Source: Reichenbachiella sp. 5M10
GTDB lineage: Bacteria > Bacteroidota > Bacteroidia > Cytophagales > Cyclobacteriaceae
Assembly: GCF_002742335.1 (NCBI RefSeq)
Contig: NZ_MDGR01000007.1
Coordinates: forward strand, 1,616,501 to 1,680,500
Reading direction: 5' to 3'
Length of the DNA: 64,000 nt
Positions within the stretch are counted from its first letter, which is position 1; each line of letters starts with the position of its first letter. Shown piece by piece: positions 17,919-27,327 of this stretch. The translations under genes were made by a program, and so were the position numbers. The notes beneath the pieces are model-generated. The model worked only from the letters and a program-made list of their open reading frames with translations. It ran no database searches and had not been told where the DNA came from.

Positions 17919-19986
17919 GTTTGTAGCGGATTTGAAATTTGATTTCGGATTGGGTGTTTCCAATGATTTGTTCGTTGGACGAACCGATAGAGGTAGTTTG
18001 ATTATCGTAAAGGTAGCGACCGTATTTGGCCCATAGGGTAATCTTGCGTACAGGGGAGTATTGTAGCAAGATATATGTACGCGTACCTTGACCTGTGTAG
18101 GCAGGAATCGAAAAGGCATAGAGTAGGTCCTTTTCGTAGACATACTGTCGGTTTTCGTAATCCTCTGTGTCGAAGACGGCAAAACGGGTGCTGACCTTAA
18201 GTTTGGCAATTTGGATTGTCAGATCTTGCATGATGCTCACTCCTGTGCTTTGTTGTCCATCTTGGTCGAATGTACTGAATTGGACTCTAGACTTGAGGCC
18301 TATGTTGGGATGAACCTGAAAATCCAGATTGCCTGCTACAGATCGTTTGACTCCAGAGACGATTTTTTTGACATTCATGTTTTCCTGAGAGACAGTTCGC
18401 TCTTTGGATTGCTGACGATACTGGAGATAAAGCTTGGTGCTGCGCGAGGGGGAATAGGAAATTTTGGTGAGAAATTCATAGCCACTAGTAGGGGCCTCAG
18501 CACGGTACTTGAGCCAGGGGAATAGAAACCAGTCATAATAGGCAGTGATTAGCCAGCGTCTGGAAGGCGTGTATTTGAGTCCCCAATAAATTCCTTTTTC
18601 GTTGATGGTTCGTGCACCTTCGCCAAAACCATTGCCATAGAAGGTGTGGTAATCCTTGGCATAATCTCGATAGACTAGGCTGAGGGAGAGTTCGGGAGTG
18701 AGGCTGGACATGAGGCCTGCGATATAGGCTTGTCCTCCCGATCTGGATAGAGCGGCCTCCCCAAATAGTAGCATGTTGTGCCAATTGTAGTTCGCGAATA
18801 TGCCGAGGTTATAATTGTGTTTTCCGTTGAATTCGAATTGGTTGTACAGCGTGGGGGTACGTTGTATGGGGATCGAGTAGTGGGAAGCGAGGTAGGTAAG
18901 TCCTCCTTGGAAATTTCGACCCGGTGCATTGTATGTGAGATTGATGCCGTAGGTAGTTTCGGTGATTTGTTTGCGTTTGTTCCATTCTGTACGGGTCCTG
19001 TGCAAGCCTGTAGAGAGTATGCTCGAGATGTACTCTTCGGGTTCATCTGTATCTGTAACGGAGACCGTGTTTGCGTCTTGGCGCATGCGCGAAATGAAGG
19101 GACTGATATCTATCTGTCTGGAGATAGCGTAGGTGAAAGCCGCACCGCGCATGAAGCCCGTTTCTAGTACAGAGCTGTAGGGCCTAATTCCTGAGTTGCC
19201 TCGTTTGACTGTAGTGATGGTTTCTGCACCTTTGCCTGGGTTGAAGCCTGCACCGAGGATGAGCCCTTGGCCAAATTGTGCCTGATAGTCTCCTAAACTG
19301 ATGCGTTTGAATTTCCCTTTGTTTTCTAAAAATAAGTGGTAGGAATAGTAATCAAAGCCATAGCTGTGTTGTTGGTGGTTCCAATAGATTTTTTCGCCAG
19401 GATCCTTTTCGAACGTTAGACCAAGGCTATAGTCTTTGGAATGTCGACTCAGAAAACGCCCGTAGATTTGATATGGAGATCCCATGTATCTACCTGGATC
19501 GACTCGTTGATAGCCTTTTTTGTTTTCGACAGTGCGTCGGGCTCGGAGCAGTAGGTAGGTATTTTCGTTCTTTGCTACGCGCTGGACAAGACGTCCTTGC
19601 ATGTGGTAGTCCCCAGGAGAGCGGACGACTACAAATGGGCGTATGTTGTTGATGGTTCGTTTGTCAAACCCATCAATTACTTGCAGTTCGTAGAGGGAGA
19701 GCATCGGGCCGTGTCGGTTTAGATAGTTCATCAATTCATTGATTTGACGAAGGTCCAACTGGTACAATCTGCTGAGTTCTGTTTTGGTGGCGCGGTTGAG
19801 ATCGATAGGGTCAAGATAGAGTTGATAGAGCGATTCGTAGAGGTCTTCGTAGTTGATGTCTTGGTCCGGGACTTGAAACATCGTCTCGATGAAATTTTGG
19901 ATGTCAATTTCAGGGCGTTTGGGTTCTTGCCCCGCCAGAGTGTGACCGACAAAACACAAGGAGCCGATGAAAAACCAGCGGATCAT
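17914..19986 (-). CDS. Helix-hairpin-helix outer-membrane beta-barrel protein
   Basis: A 690-residue protein with signal peptide (SLCFVGHTLAGQ). Residues about 50-125 contain tandem ComEA-like helix-hairpin-helix units (DLNRATKTELSRLYQLD; SLYELQVIDGFDKRTI). The remaining about 550 residues show alternating beta strands ending in an aromatic-rich C-terminus, as in an outer-membrane barrel. This HHH plus barrel architecture occurs in Bacteroidota; its function is not known to me. It overlaps the upstream PorV-like gene by four bases, so the two are translationally coupled. Confidence 0.82.
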   Translation of the reverse strand: MIRWFFIGSLCFVGHTLAGQEPKRPEIDIQNFIETMFQVPDQDINYEDLYESLYQLYLDPIDLNRATKTELSRLYQLDLRQINELMNYLNRHGPMLSLYELQVIDGFDKRTINNIRPFVVVRSPGDYHMQGRLVQRVAKNENTYLLLRARRTVENKKGYQRVDPGRYMGSPYQIYGRFLSRHSKDYSLGLTFEKDPGEKIYWNHQQHSYGFDYYSYHLFLENKGKFKRISLGDYQAQFGQGLILGAGFNPGKGAETITTVKRGNSGIRPYSSVLETGFMRGAAFTYAISRQIDISPFISRMRQDANTVSVTDTDEPEEYISSILSTGLHRTRTEWNKRKQITETTYGINLTYNAPGRNFQGGLTYLASHYSIPIQRTPTLYNQFEFNGKHNYNLGIFANYNWHNMLLFGEAALSRSGGQAYIAGLMSSLTPELSLSLVYRDYAKDYHTFYGNGFGEGARTINEKGIYWGLKYTPSRRWLITAYYDWFLFPWLKYRAEAPTSGYEFLTKISYSPSRSTKLYLQYRQQSKERTVSQENMNVKKIVSGVKRSVAGNLDFQVHPNIGLKSRVQFSTFDQDGQQSTGVSIMQDLTIQIAKLKVSTRFAVFDTEDYENRQYVYEKDLLYAFSIPAYTGQGTRTYILLQYSPVRKITLWAKYGRYLYDNQTTSIGSSNEQIIGNTQSEIKFQIRYKL

Positions 19987-20798
19987 GGAGAACGACGGAT
20001 GAGGTAGGCAAATGAGATTTGATGAATGTCTCCTAAATCAGGATGGATGCCAAAGGCATAATCAATTTTGAGCCTTTTGGGGCTAAAGCCCAGCCCAAAG
20101 TTGCTGACAAAAGGTTCTGTTTTGAATCCCATACGTAGGGAGAGCATTTCAATGACTTGGTATTCAACGCCAATTTTGAATACGAGAGGGTCGTCGAGGT
20201 TTTTTTGAACTTCTGTATTGAGCATGAGACTTTCATTGGGACGGTAGCTAAGTCCTGTTTTCATGTAAGTAGGTACTCGTTCGTTGACGTTGATCGATGC
20301 TTGGTTGATGTTGGAGATGTGTGCCCCGAAGTAGAGTTGTTTGGAGATCTCAGCTATGCCTCCAAAGTCAACCATGTAGTGATGTCGTGTACCGTTGGAT
20401 TCCAAACTGAGCTGGTAGTAGCTGAGGTTGAGTCCCAAACTGACTATTCCCAAGCGATAGCTGTACCCAAGGTTGACTCGCTGTTCGTGTAGTGATTGAT
20501 TGCCATAGCGGTATGCACCCACCCCAAGAGTTCCATGCCAAAGAGGTGAGCAGAGACCCGCAGCAATACTGGAGAGTTCTGACAAACCGTAGAGGTTGCG
20601 ATATGTGCCGAAGACGGTCAAGTCATGAGTACCTGTCAGTGCTCCAATGTTGTTGAAAAGAGCCCATTCGTCTTCGATGGTGACACTGGATTCGGCGAGG
20701 GCTGCTGATCTTGCGCCGATGGCGTAGTTTCCGCTTTGCGCCAAACAAGGTTGTGCAAGTGTATAAAACACGAGCAGGGCAAGGTGGTTGGTTTTCAT
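19983..20798 (-). CDS. PorV/PorQ-like outer-membrane protein
   Basis: A 271-residue protein with signal peptide and the N-terminal signature GARSAALAESSVTIEDEWALF of the PorV/PorQ (FadL-fold) family, followed by beta-strand repeats and a C-terminal FAYLIRR. Members include T9SS shuttle components, but this is shorter than PorV and could be a structural relative. It is the first gene of a two-gene unit with the helix-hairpin-helix barrel protein. Confidence 0.75.
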   Translation of the reverse strand: MKTNHLALLVFYTLAQPCLAQSGNYAIGARSAALAESSVTIEDEWALFNNIGALTGTHDLTVFGTYRNLYGLSELSSIAAGLCSPLWHGTLGVGAYRYGNQSLHEQRVNLGYSYRLGIVSLGLNLSYYQLSLESNGTRHHYMVDFGGIAEISKQLYFGAHISNINQASINVNERVPTYMKTGLSYRPNESLMLNTEVQKNLDDPLVFKIGVEYQVIEMLSLRMGFKTEPFVSNFGLGFSPKRLKIDYAFGIHPDLGDIHQISFAYLIRRSP

Positions 20799-20883
20799 GG
20801 TTATCTAAAATAGTCGATATTCTCAACTTTTTCAAAGATCAATGTCTCGAATATTGTTAATATTTGCCCCTAAACACTAGTAT

Positions 20884-21084
20884 ATGAGTATTGCCTTGAA
20901 TAACCTTAGGACACACAAAGAGTACGTTTTGATCAACTACGGGGAGAAATTCGAGTTTAGCGTAGTGGAGATCCTCTATGGAGAGGAGTTTGTTCTAAAG
21001 GACGTTCATACCCTCGAAAACTATAAGATGTCAGAATTGATTGGCAAAGGACGAGGCAAGGATTTTAGCATATGGGAGAGGTGA
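20884..21084 (+). CDS. Small conserved hypothetical protein
   Basis: A 66-residue soluble protein (MSIALNNLRTHKEYVLINYG). The composition and clean ATG start after an intergenic gap support a real gene; similar short proteins occur in Bacteroidota, but no function is known to me. It converges on the gamma-glutamylcyclotransferase gene with a 10-bp gap. Confidence 0.6.
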   Translation: MSIALNNLRTHKEYVLINYGEKFEFSVVEILYGEEFVLKDVHTLENYKMSELIGKGRGKDFSIWER

Positions 21085-21094
21085 TTGGTTGGGC

Positions 21095-21493
21095 CTAGAT
21101 GAAGCGCCCAGAAGCAATCCATTGGTGCTCTGCTACTCGACGATTGTAGAGATACACCCAGCAGGTGTAGGTCTTTTCACCACAGTGAATGGATGCCGAT
21201 TCGCGGACATACTCATGTGGCCATGAGAAGTCTGGTCCTATCCCTTCGTATGCGTCCAATTGAATCAGTACCTGGTCTGCATTGGCCTTGTCAAACTCGT
21301 AGACTTGGCCATGTACTTGATGGGAGGGGTCTGCTGAGCTGAGGACGCCGGGATAGACGTCTACTTGATAGAGTTTGCCTTGGAATATCCCGTCTGCCAA
21401 ATAACGTGCATTGGCACGGAGCAGCCGAGCATAGGGGTTGTCATGAGACTGTAGTAGTGTACCATAAACAAACAATCGTTGGGTTGTATTCAT
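21095..21493 (-). CDS. Gamma-glutamylcyclotransferase family (AIG2-like) protein
   Basis: A 132-residue protein with the N-terminal FVYGTLL substrate loop and the catalytic-type Glu in IQLDAYEG, the hallmarks of the AIG2/GGCT fold. The family releases 5-oxoproline from gamma-glutamyl compounds. No pathway partner is adjacent. Confidence 0.85.
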   Translation of the reverse strand: MNTTQRLFVYGTLLQSHDNPYARLLRANARYLADGIFQGKLYQVDVYPGVLSSADPSHQVHGQVYEFDKANADQVLIQLDAYEGIGPDFSWPHEYVRESASIHCGEKTYTCWVYLYNRRVAEHQWIASGRFI

Positions 21494-21650
21494 GCCGATA
21501 GATATTCGTAGACAAAGTAAAAATATTGTATTTGGTCAAATAGAATAGAATTTTTCTATTTGATAATTTTACTTATTTTAGATTCTTCTTTTGAATCGAT
21601 AGATTCAGAAAAGCAGCATTTGAGAGCATACTTTTGAAACTAAAGACAAA

Positions 21651-22202
21651 ATGGAGGTAAGAGGATCGGTATTGATTAGTATAGATGAATTCATGAAAAG
21701 TGAACATGCGGATCAATACGCTGTATGGAAAAAGAAACTCTCAAAAAACACGTTGAACTTGCTAGAAACGACTGGTCCACAGAAATGGTGCCCAGTAGAG
21801 GATGGGGTGATAGATCCGACGGTACAGTTGTGCAAGTTGTGCTACACAGATGCTAAAAAGGGAGCTTGGGAATCGGGTAGGTATAGTGCCAAAGTATCAC
21901 TTTCGGGGATATATAAGATATTCGTATTGGTGAGTACCCCGGCTTTCATGCTGAAGCGATCGAGTCGTGTCATGACGACATTCTACAATCCGACGAATAT
22001 CGAAGTAGCCAATGCTACAGATAAATCCATGTTGCTTCACCTGACAGAGCTACCTGTCAACAACGAACTGCTTGAGTACCGCATAGGTGGATGGATGGAA
22101 AAGGCTCTAGAGATATGTGGGTGTAAAAACTTGCAGTTCAAGATCACGAGCTCACTGTCCAAAGGGGATTCATTCACTGCCTATGATATCAGTTGGGATT
22201 GA
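21651..22202 (+). CDS. 183-residue hypothetical protein, paralog A
   Basis: A soluble protein clearly paralogous to the product at 40419-40970: same length, same start (MEVRG), same landmarks GRYSA, GIYKxFVxVSTPxFxLKR, TTFYNP, LPVNxEL, GWxExAxEICGC and the C-terminal SWD. The overall layout (about 180 residues, a C-terminal small-molecule-binding-like segment with a GC turn) reminds me of the DUF2378 / V4R / heme-NO-binding superfamily, but no heme ligand is apparent, so this is a weak suggestion. It is a single gene followed by a terminator. Confidence 0.7.
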   Translation: MEVRGSVLISIDEFMKSEHADQYAVWKKKLSKNTLNLLETTGPQKWCPVEDGVIDPTVQLCKLCYTDAKKGAWESGRYSAKVSLSGIYKIFVLVSTPAFMLKRSSRVMTTFYNPTNIEVANATDKSMLLHLTELPVNNELLEYRIGGWMEKALEICGCKNLQFKITSSLSKGDSFTAYDISWD

Positions 22203-22229
22203 CTGTCTTTGATTTATAATAGGAAATGG

Positions 22230-22260
22230 AAATCTAATGCACACCGCGTTAGATTTTTTT
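22230..22260 (+). terminator. Terminator after paralog A
   Basis: AAATCTAATGC (22230-22240) pairs with GCGTTAGATTT (22246-22256, one G-T pair) and is followed by a T run. Confidence 0.85.
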
Positions 22261-22306
22261 TTATCCCTGAACTCCTGCTAGTTTTGCGCTCGAAAAAAAT
22301 AAAACT

Positions 22307-23848
22307 ATGGCTGAGTCAGACAAGGGGATAGATAGGGAGGAACTGGAGCGTTCGATCAAGATGCTCGAGACATTGAGTGAGCGAGGAGAGCTACTGGATG
22401 CCTTGCCAGAGGCGTTGCGCGTAGATTTGCTCAAAGCTGCAGGCAAACTGTCCCGCCCTGATCGCAACGAATATCGTCTGAGAAAGAAACAAGCTAAGAA
22501 AGAAAAGCGCAAGCAGGTCGTAACCAACGACCGAAAAGCCAGGGCTCTATCAGGTATTCGCTCTGCACGTGAGACGCCAGTGTTTGAGGCGCCCAAACAA
22601 CTGCTCTTACAGAATATCCCCACGACAGATGATCGGGTCTTGTCCTCTCCGCGCAATTGCTACGTCTGCAAGAAGGAATATACCAAGCTCCACCATTTCT
22701 ATGATGCGATGTGTGAGGAGTGTGGGGATCTTAACTACATGAAGCGCTTCCAACGTGCCGATATGACAGGGCAGGTGGTACTGATCACGGGATCACGACT
22801 GAAAATCGGTTACCACATCTGTCTGATGATGCTGCGTTCTGGCGCTACGGTGATCGCGACGACTCGCTTTCCTGTGGATTCGGCCAACCGATTTGCTAGG
22901 GAAGAGGACTACCACGACTGGAAGGAGAGGCTGCATATCCACGGGCTGGACTTGCGTCATATTCCTAGTGTAGAATTGTTCGCGAGCTACGTCGAGCAGA
23001 ATTTTGACCGATTGGATGTCATCATCAACAATGCCGCGCAGACGGTACGACGACCGCCAGGGTTCTATAGCCATATGATGGAGAAGGAATTGCTGCCCTA
23101 CGAACAACAGTCTAAAGAGGCCCAAGTGCTACTCAAAGATCATCATGCCTGCGTGCGGGATTTGACGGACTATGGCAAGGCACTCGAAAACAACGATGGC
23201 GCCATGCCAGTGACATGGCATGGACAGGAACCTGGTGTAGGGATCCGTGCCTCAGCAAAGTTGTCACAGATACCGTACCGTTTTGACAATTCGCTCGAAG
23301 CAGCGGAGATATTCCCAGAAGGGGAACTGGATGCTGACCTCCAACAGGTCGATCTTCGCAAGACCAATAGCTGGCGCTTGCGACTAGGAGAGGTGCAGAC
23401 CGCCGAGATGCTCGAAGTACAGCTCGTCAATTCGGTAGCGCCTTTCGTACTGATCAATAACCTCATTGGCCTGATGCGCAAAGACTACACTGGACAAAAA
23501 CACATCATCAATGTCTCGGCGATGGAGGGTAAGTTTCATCGGTTCAAGAAAGAAGATAGACACCCGCATACCAACATGGCCAAGGCAGCACTCAACATGA
23601 TGACACATACGTCGGCGAGTGATTTTGCGAAAGATGGTATCTATATGAATGCTGTGGATACGGGTTGGGTGACCGATGAGGATCCTGTCGAGCTGGCGAA
23701 GAAGAAAGAGGAACTGCATGACTTTCAACCACCGCTAGATATCGTCGATGGTGCAGCACGTGTGGTGGATCCCTTGCTCGACGGTATCAACTCTGGCAAG
23801 CACTGGTGTGGCAAGTTTCTCAAGGATTATTTTCCGATTGACTGGTGA
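22307..23848 (+). CDS. Zinc-ribbon SDR-family oxidoreductase lacking the usual catalytic Tyr
   Basis: A 513-residue protein. The first about 110 residues are charged and helical. A CxxC...CxxC zinc-ribbon-like segment lies around 120-145 (CYVCKKEY and CEECGD). It is followed by a Rossmann domain with a modified nucleotide loop ([11 protein letters not shown]) and NNAAQT. The serine of the active site is present (INVSAMEG), but where YxxxK is expected the sequence is [10 protein letters not shown], that is Thr in the Tyr position. An about 80-residue insertion separates NNAAQT from the later motifs. The stop overlaps the truA start (TGATG). Confidence 0.8.
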   Translation: MAESDKGIDREELERSIKMLETLSERGELLDALPEALRVDLLKAAGKLSRPDRNEYRLRKKQAKKEKRKQVVTNDRKARALSGIRSARETPVFEAPKQLLLQNIPTTDDRVLSSPRNCYVCKKEYTKLHHFYDAMCEECGDLNYMKRFQRADMTGQVVLITGSRLKIGYHICLMMLRSGATVIATTRFPVDSANRFAREEDYHDWKERLHIHGLDLRHIPSVELFASYVEQNFDRLDVIINNAAQTVRRPPGFYSHMMEKELLPYEQQSKEAQVLLKDHHACVRDLTDYGKALENNDGAMPVTWHGQEPGVGIRASAKLSQIPYRFDNSLEAAEIFPEGELDADLQQVDLRKTNSWRLRLGEVQTAEMLEVQLVNSVAPFVLINNLIGLMRKDYTGQKHIINVSAMEGKFHRFKKEDRHPHTNMAKAALNMMTHTSASDFAKDGIYMNAVDTGWVTDEDPVELAKKKEELHDFQPPLDIVDGAARVVDPLLDGINSGKHWCGKFLKDYFPIDW

Positions 23849-24624
23849 TGCAAGGCCAACGCTACTACTACTTGATCGAACTCCAATATCTGGGGTTTCG
23901 CTACCATGGCTTCCAAAAGCAACCCAACGTCAAAACGGTGCAGTTGGTGCTAGAGAGGACGCTCAACTATGTCCTTGGACACAAAGATCACAAAGTCCTC
24001 CCTTCTGGACGTACCGACGCGATGGTGTCTGCCAACCAAGCTTATATAGAGCTGTTTGTCAAGGAAGAACTCGACGAGCAAGTATTTCTCAAAGACTTCA
24101 ATCATAACCTACCATCTGATGTACGCGCGATGAGTATCGAACAGGTCGATGCGAAGTTCAATGTGATCCTCAATCCGAAAATCAAGGAGTACCTGTACTT
24201 GTTTTCCTTTGGAGAAAAGAACCACCCTTTTGCCGCGCCTTATATCTGTCACATCAATGATCACCTAGATATTGAGCAGATGAAAAAGGGGGCACAGTTG
24301 TTTCAGGGACGTCACAACTTCCAAAACTATGTCTACAAACCCTCTGAGATGACCGTGCTAGAGCGAGAGGTGGTGCAGTGTGAATTAGTCAACAACGACA
24401 TCTATACCGCGAGTTTCTTTCCAAAGCAGAGCTATATGCTGCGTGTATGTGGGCCTGGGTTTATGCGTCATCAGGTGCGGCTGATGGCGGGCGCACTGAT
24501 CAATCTGGGACGAGGTGTCCATACAATGGAGGAGTTGGAATTATCATTGACACAAAAAAGAGAAGAACCCTTTACATTCATTGCACCAGCTTCTGGTCTG
24601 ATATTGAATTCAATTAATTTTTGA
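23848..24624 (+). CDS. truA: tRNA pseudouridine synthase A
   Basis: 258 residues when started at the ATG that overlaps the preceding stop. The catalytic Asp57 sits in PSGRTDAMVSA, the TruA signature, and RHQVRLMAGALINLGRG is the conserved C-terminal motif. It converts uridines 38-40 of tRNA anticodon arms to pseudouridine in the cytoplasm. Translational coupling with the SDR gene is evident. Confidence 0.93.
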   Translation: MQGQRYYYLIELQYLGFRYHGFQKQPNVKTVQLVLERTLNYVLGHKDHKVLPSGRTDAMVSANQAYIELFVKEELDEQVFLKDFNHNLPSDVRAMSIEQVDAKFNVILNPKIKEYLYLFSFGEKNHPFAAPYICHINDHLDIEQMKKGAQLFQGRHNFQNYVYKPSEMTVLEREVVQCELVNNDIYTASFFPKQSYMLRVCGPGFMRHQVRLMAGALINLGRGVHTMEELELSLTQKREEPFTFIAPASGLILNSINF

Positions 24625-24767
24625 ATAGGGCGTCAATTGTGAGTTTTTTTGCGACAAGCTGGGGAGATGTATCAACAATTGTGCAATTCACCCACCGAGG
24701 TATTGGGAGATAGTCCGTTGATTTGTGTTGTTGAAATCGAGGATAAAAGTAAACCAAAATATATAGC

Positions 24768-25745
24768 ATGAAAAGTACAATACTAGCAGTAGGCCTATTG
24801 GCAATGGCATCTTGTACCGCACCAAAGACCTCCGAAGGAGAGGTTCAAACACCACAAGACGATATCCAACGATGGGAAGCCGTATTGTTTTATGAAGACA
24901 AAAACGAGTTAGGAGAAGGGGCCATTTGGAACCACGAGACGAACGAGCTCTGGTCGGTAGATATTGAAGGCAAGAAGTGGTTTCAGCTTGATGTATCCAA
25001 CAAATCTCAGCTGGTGCATCAGTTGGATCAGCGCATCGGAACCATCGTACCAGCGGCAGATGGGCGTGCTGTCATTGCGTTAGAGGATGGGGTGTACTAC
25101 TACGACCCTGAGACTGGACAGCAGGAGTTGATTGTCAGACCCAAGCAGCATGGTGAGAAGATTCGCTTCAACGACGGCAAGTGCGACCCTTCTGGGAGGC
25201 TTTGGGTCGGCTCGATGCATCAAGATCAGATCAGTGATGCAGCGAAACTCTATAAGATCAGTGGAGACGGAACCGCTGAGCAGATGCTCGACAGTGTGAC
25301 CATCTCCAACGGGATCGTTTGGTCATCTGACCAAAAGACGATGTACTATATCGATACACCAGATGGCAAAGTACGGGTATTCGATTATGATGACGAGACG
25401 GGTACGATCTCAAACGAGCGTAGTTTGATGGATTTTACGGCATACGGCTATCCCGATGGCAGCACAATTGATGCTGAGAACAATCTGTGGGTGTGCCTAT
25501 GGAATGGCAACAAAGTGTTGCAGATCGATACCGAGTCAGGAGAGATCATTGGTGAAGTGCATATTCCTGCACACAACATCACGTCTTGTGCTTTTGGGGG
25601 AGAGAACTTGGACTCGCTATTCATTACTTCTGCTAGAGTGGATATGAGTGAGGCGGAATTGGACTCTCTACCACACGCTGGAAGTATATTCGTAGCAGTC
25701 CCGGGAGTCAAAGGGGTTAAAGCCAATTTCTTCGGTCAAGAGTAG
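24768..25745 (+). CDS. SMP-30/gluconolactonase-like lipoprotein
   Basis: A 325-residue lipoprotein (lipobox MASC at about residue 16) with the SMP-30/regucalcin beta-propeller. Metal-site motifs are visible: LGEGAIWN (first-blade Glu), RFNDGKCDPSGRLWVGSMH (Asn and Asp), SNGIVWS and GYPDGSTIDAENNLWV. The family hydrolyses sugar lactones, so periplasmic lactonase activity is plausible. It might supply or follow the PQQ-type sugar dehydrogenase elsewhere in the window, but they are not adjacent. Confidence 0.87.
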   Translation: MKSTILAVGLLAMASCTAPKTSEGEVQTPQDDIQRWEAVLFYEDKNELGEGAIWNHETNELWSVDIEGKKWFQLDVSNKSQLVHQLDQRIGTIVPAADGRAVIALEDGVYYYDPETGQQELIVRPKQHGEKIRFNDGKCDPSGRLWVGSMHQDQISDAAKLYKISGDGTAEQMLDSVTISNGIVWSSDQKTMYYIDTPDGKVRVFDYDDETGTISNERSLMDFTAYGYPDGSTIDAENNLWVCLWNGNKVLQIDTESGEIIGEVHIPAHNITSCAFGGENLDSLFITSARVDMSEAELDSLPHAGSIFVAVPGVKGVKANFFGQE

Positions 25746-25854
25746 CTAGGGCTTTTCTCTTGCGGATAGTACAGGTTGCTCCTTGGAGTTTTGGAGGATT
25801 ATTTGCTGATGAATGAGATTCCCTATTTAACTTAGAATGGAAGAAATGCAACGT

Positions 25855-26292
25855 ATGAAATTAGAAATATCTATCCTGTTTGTCTTGCTGTGGTTTGCTG
25901 CGGCATGCGGAGGAGCCAACCCAAGTACGAATATGGGAACAGGGGAGACGGTTGCCTCACAAGATCCGATGTTGAAGAAGGGGCAGAAAGTCTATCGCGC
26001 CCATTGCATGGCATGTCATCAAAAGGAAGGTACAGGGGTTTTACGGATGAATCCACCTTTGATTCAGACAGAGTGGGTACTAGGAGACAAAGCGCGCCTC
26101 ATTGGGATCATTCTCAATGGATTTGAAGGTGAGATCGAAGTAGATGGAGTGACGTACAACAGCATTATGAATTCCTTTTCTTACTTGTCAGACGAGGAAA
26201 TATCGGCGCTGTTGACCTATGTTAGGCAGAGTTTTGGTAATGACGCTTCACCTGTCACGAGCGATGAGGTGGCGGCAGTGCGCAAACCATAG
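25855..26292 (+). CDS. Class I c-type cytochrome lipoprotein
   Basis: About 145 residues; I prefer the second ATG (25855) because it starts a standard lipoprotein signal (lipobox AAAC); an ATG at 25837 is also possible. The heme site is CMACHQ and the distal Met is probably in NSIMNSFSYLSDEE. It is a soluble-type monoheme cytochrome anchored in a membrane, fit to accept electrons from a periplasmic dehydrogenase. It follows the SMP-30 lipoprotein gene by about 110 bp and is closed by a strong terminator. Confidence 0.88.
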   Translation: MKLEISILFVLLWFAAACGGANPSTNMGTGETVASQDPMLKKGQKVYRAHCMACHQKEGTGVLRMNPPLIQTEWVLGDKARLIGIILNGFEGEIEVDGVTYNSIMNSFSYLSDEEISALLTYVRQSFGNDASPVTSDEVAAVRKP

Positions 26293-26314
26293 TTGGAAGG
26301 CAAGTGTGACCTAT

Positions 26315-26348
26315 AAAAGCCCAACTGATACGATTCAGTTGGGCTTTT
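26315..26348. terminator. Bidirectional terminator
   Basis: AAAAGCCCAACTGA (26315-26328) and TCAGTTGGGCTTTT (26335-26348) form a perfect 14-bp stem with a 6-nt loop between convergent genes. Confidence 0.92.
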
Positions 26349-26363
26349 CTAATTGGAGGGAAC

Positions 26364-26783
26364 TTAGTAGAATAAAATGCTAGCCGCAATCACCCATGCT
26401 CCTACACATACGCCGATTAGACCGAGGCGTCCTTGCATCGGAGCAAGCTTAGCGAGCAATTGCTCTCCTTTCTTTTTAGCTTCTTCGTTTTTAGAAAGGA
26501 TAAGTTGACTGATCATACCATACCCAAGAATGAATCCTAGCACTGCTTCGATAGCACTCGATGCGATCCATGTGATCCACCAGATCGGGTAGGTAGAGAG
26601 TAGTCCCATGTTGAGAAGGGCTTGAATCACTCCCCAAATGCCCCAAAAGCAAAAGCCAAGACCTATCCACCCTTGATAAGGTGTGATTTTGTCTAAAAGC
26701 TCTTGTGCATTAGGTTTCTTGGCCAGTAGCAAAGAAGGTGCTGCGAGAATTCCGAGGATGATTAATGTGATTCCGTATATCAT
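26364..26783 (-). CDS. Small four-helix membrane protein
   Basis: 139 residues when started at the ATG at 26783, which begins with a hydrophobic segment ([16 protein letters not shown]). About four membrane helices are visible, with two similar halves, each bearing a Gln-Gly motif ([10 protein letters not shown] and [10 protein letters not shown]), suggesting an internal repeat. I do not recognise a named family. The function is unknown. Confidence 0.72.
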   Translation of the reverse strand: MIYGITLIILGILAAPSLLLAKKPNAQELLDKITPYQGWIGLGFCFWGIWGVIQALLNMGLLSTYPIWWITWIASSAIEAVLGFILGYGMISQLILSKNEEAKKKGEQLLAKLAPMQGRLGLIGVCVGAWVIAASILFY

Positions 26784-26890
26784 AGTGTTTGTTTTTGATT
26801 GTGTTATTTGTTTGCGCAAAGATGGATTGCATGCTAGGACAAATACATCGCTACAATGTGGTAAAACCATAAATCCCTATTTTTAGTGAG

Positions 26891-26925
26891 TTCACGGCTT
26901 TGGACTGCAAGTCCAAAGCCGTGAA
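26891..26925. repeat. Perfect 15-bp inverted repeat hairpin
   Basis: TTCACGGCTTTGGAC (26891-26905) and its exact complement GTCCAAAGCCGTGAA (26911-26925) with a 5-nt loop. No T run follows on either strand. It lies about 110 bp upstream of the small membrane protein start and could be a protein-binding site or RNA hairpin. Confidence 0.75.
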
Positions 26926-27030
26926 ATGCCTAGAGGTGAAGGGAAAGAATCTAGGAATAGTCCAATATATATTGGGTCAGCGAATGAGGGTGAAAGGAGG
27001 GGTAGTGGCAGAATAAAACATAAAGTGTAA

Positions 27031-27061
27031 TTTGTACACGTTATATTTTATTCTATATTTG
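27031..27061 (+). promoter_or_regulatory. Consensus promoter TTTG-N19-TATATTTG far upstream of transketolase
   Basis: TTTG at 27031-27034, exactly 19 bp, and TATATTTG at 27054-27061 fit the Bacteroidota -33/-7 consensus without mismatch. The start of tkt lies about 280 bp downstream, so the transcript has a long leader or is a separate small RNA. The rest of the 472-bp gap (26871-27342) contains no convincing gene. Confidence 0.6.
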
Positions 27062-27068
27062 AAGAAGG

Positions 27069-27222
27069 AATTCAAGCCTTGAAGCAACGAATGGAGAAGA
27101 TGAAGTGGGATAATCAAGGTGTAGGCCACGTATGGTGTGTTTTTCGGAGGTTGGATTTCTTTTGAAGTATTGGTGACATGGATTTGAAGGGGGCTTGCAG
27201 TAGTACAATACATGCTTGAATT
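27069..27222 (+). ncRNA. Candidate structured leader or small RNA
   Basis: AATTCAAGC at 27069-27077, close to the start expected from the upstream promoter, is perfectly complementary to GCTTGAATT at 27214-27222, which would close an about 154-nt domain. No open reading frame or known RNA family was recognised. Support is only the promoter, the end pairing, and the terminator-like hairpin further down at 27285. Confidence 0.25.
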
Positions 27223-27268
27223 GGGATTAATATCCACCTTTGAGGTTATAAATAATAGATTTTTAAAT

Positions 27269-27276
27269 TAGTTTTG
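27269..27276 (+). promoter_or_regulatory. Second -7 box (TAGTTTTG) close to tkt
   Basis: TAGTTTTG is a perfect TAnnTTTG match. A TTTG at 27239-27242 is the nearest -33 candidate, but the 26-bp spacer is longer than usual. Confidence 0.4.
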
Positions 27277-27284
27277 GGTTTAGT

Positions 27285-27327
27285 AAATGCCTTGGATTTA
27301 AAAGATTTCCGAGGCATTTTTTAATTT
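27285..27327 (+). terminator. Terminator-like hairpin in the tkt leader (possible attenuator)
   Basis: AAATGCCTTGG (27285-27295) pairs with CCGAGGCATTT (27309-27319), 11 bp with one G-U, 13-nt loop, followed by TTTAATTT. It lies between the two promoter candidates and the tkt start codon at 27343, so it would end most leader transcripts unless read through. Confidence 0.6.

Noticed and set aside
27069-27222. 6S RNA or another housekeeping RNA in the tkt leader
   Set aside because: Only the ends pair convincingly; no conserved family motif could be recognised, so it is left as an unnamed candidate.
26977-27237. Minus-strand frame of 86 codons upstream of transketolase
   Set aside because: No recognisable protein features, and it lies over the consensus promoter and leader of tkt.
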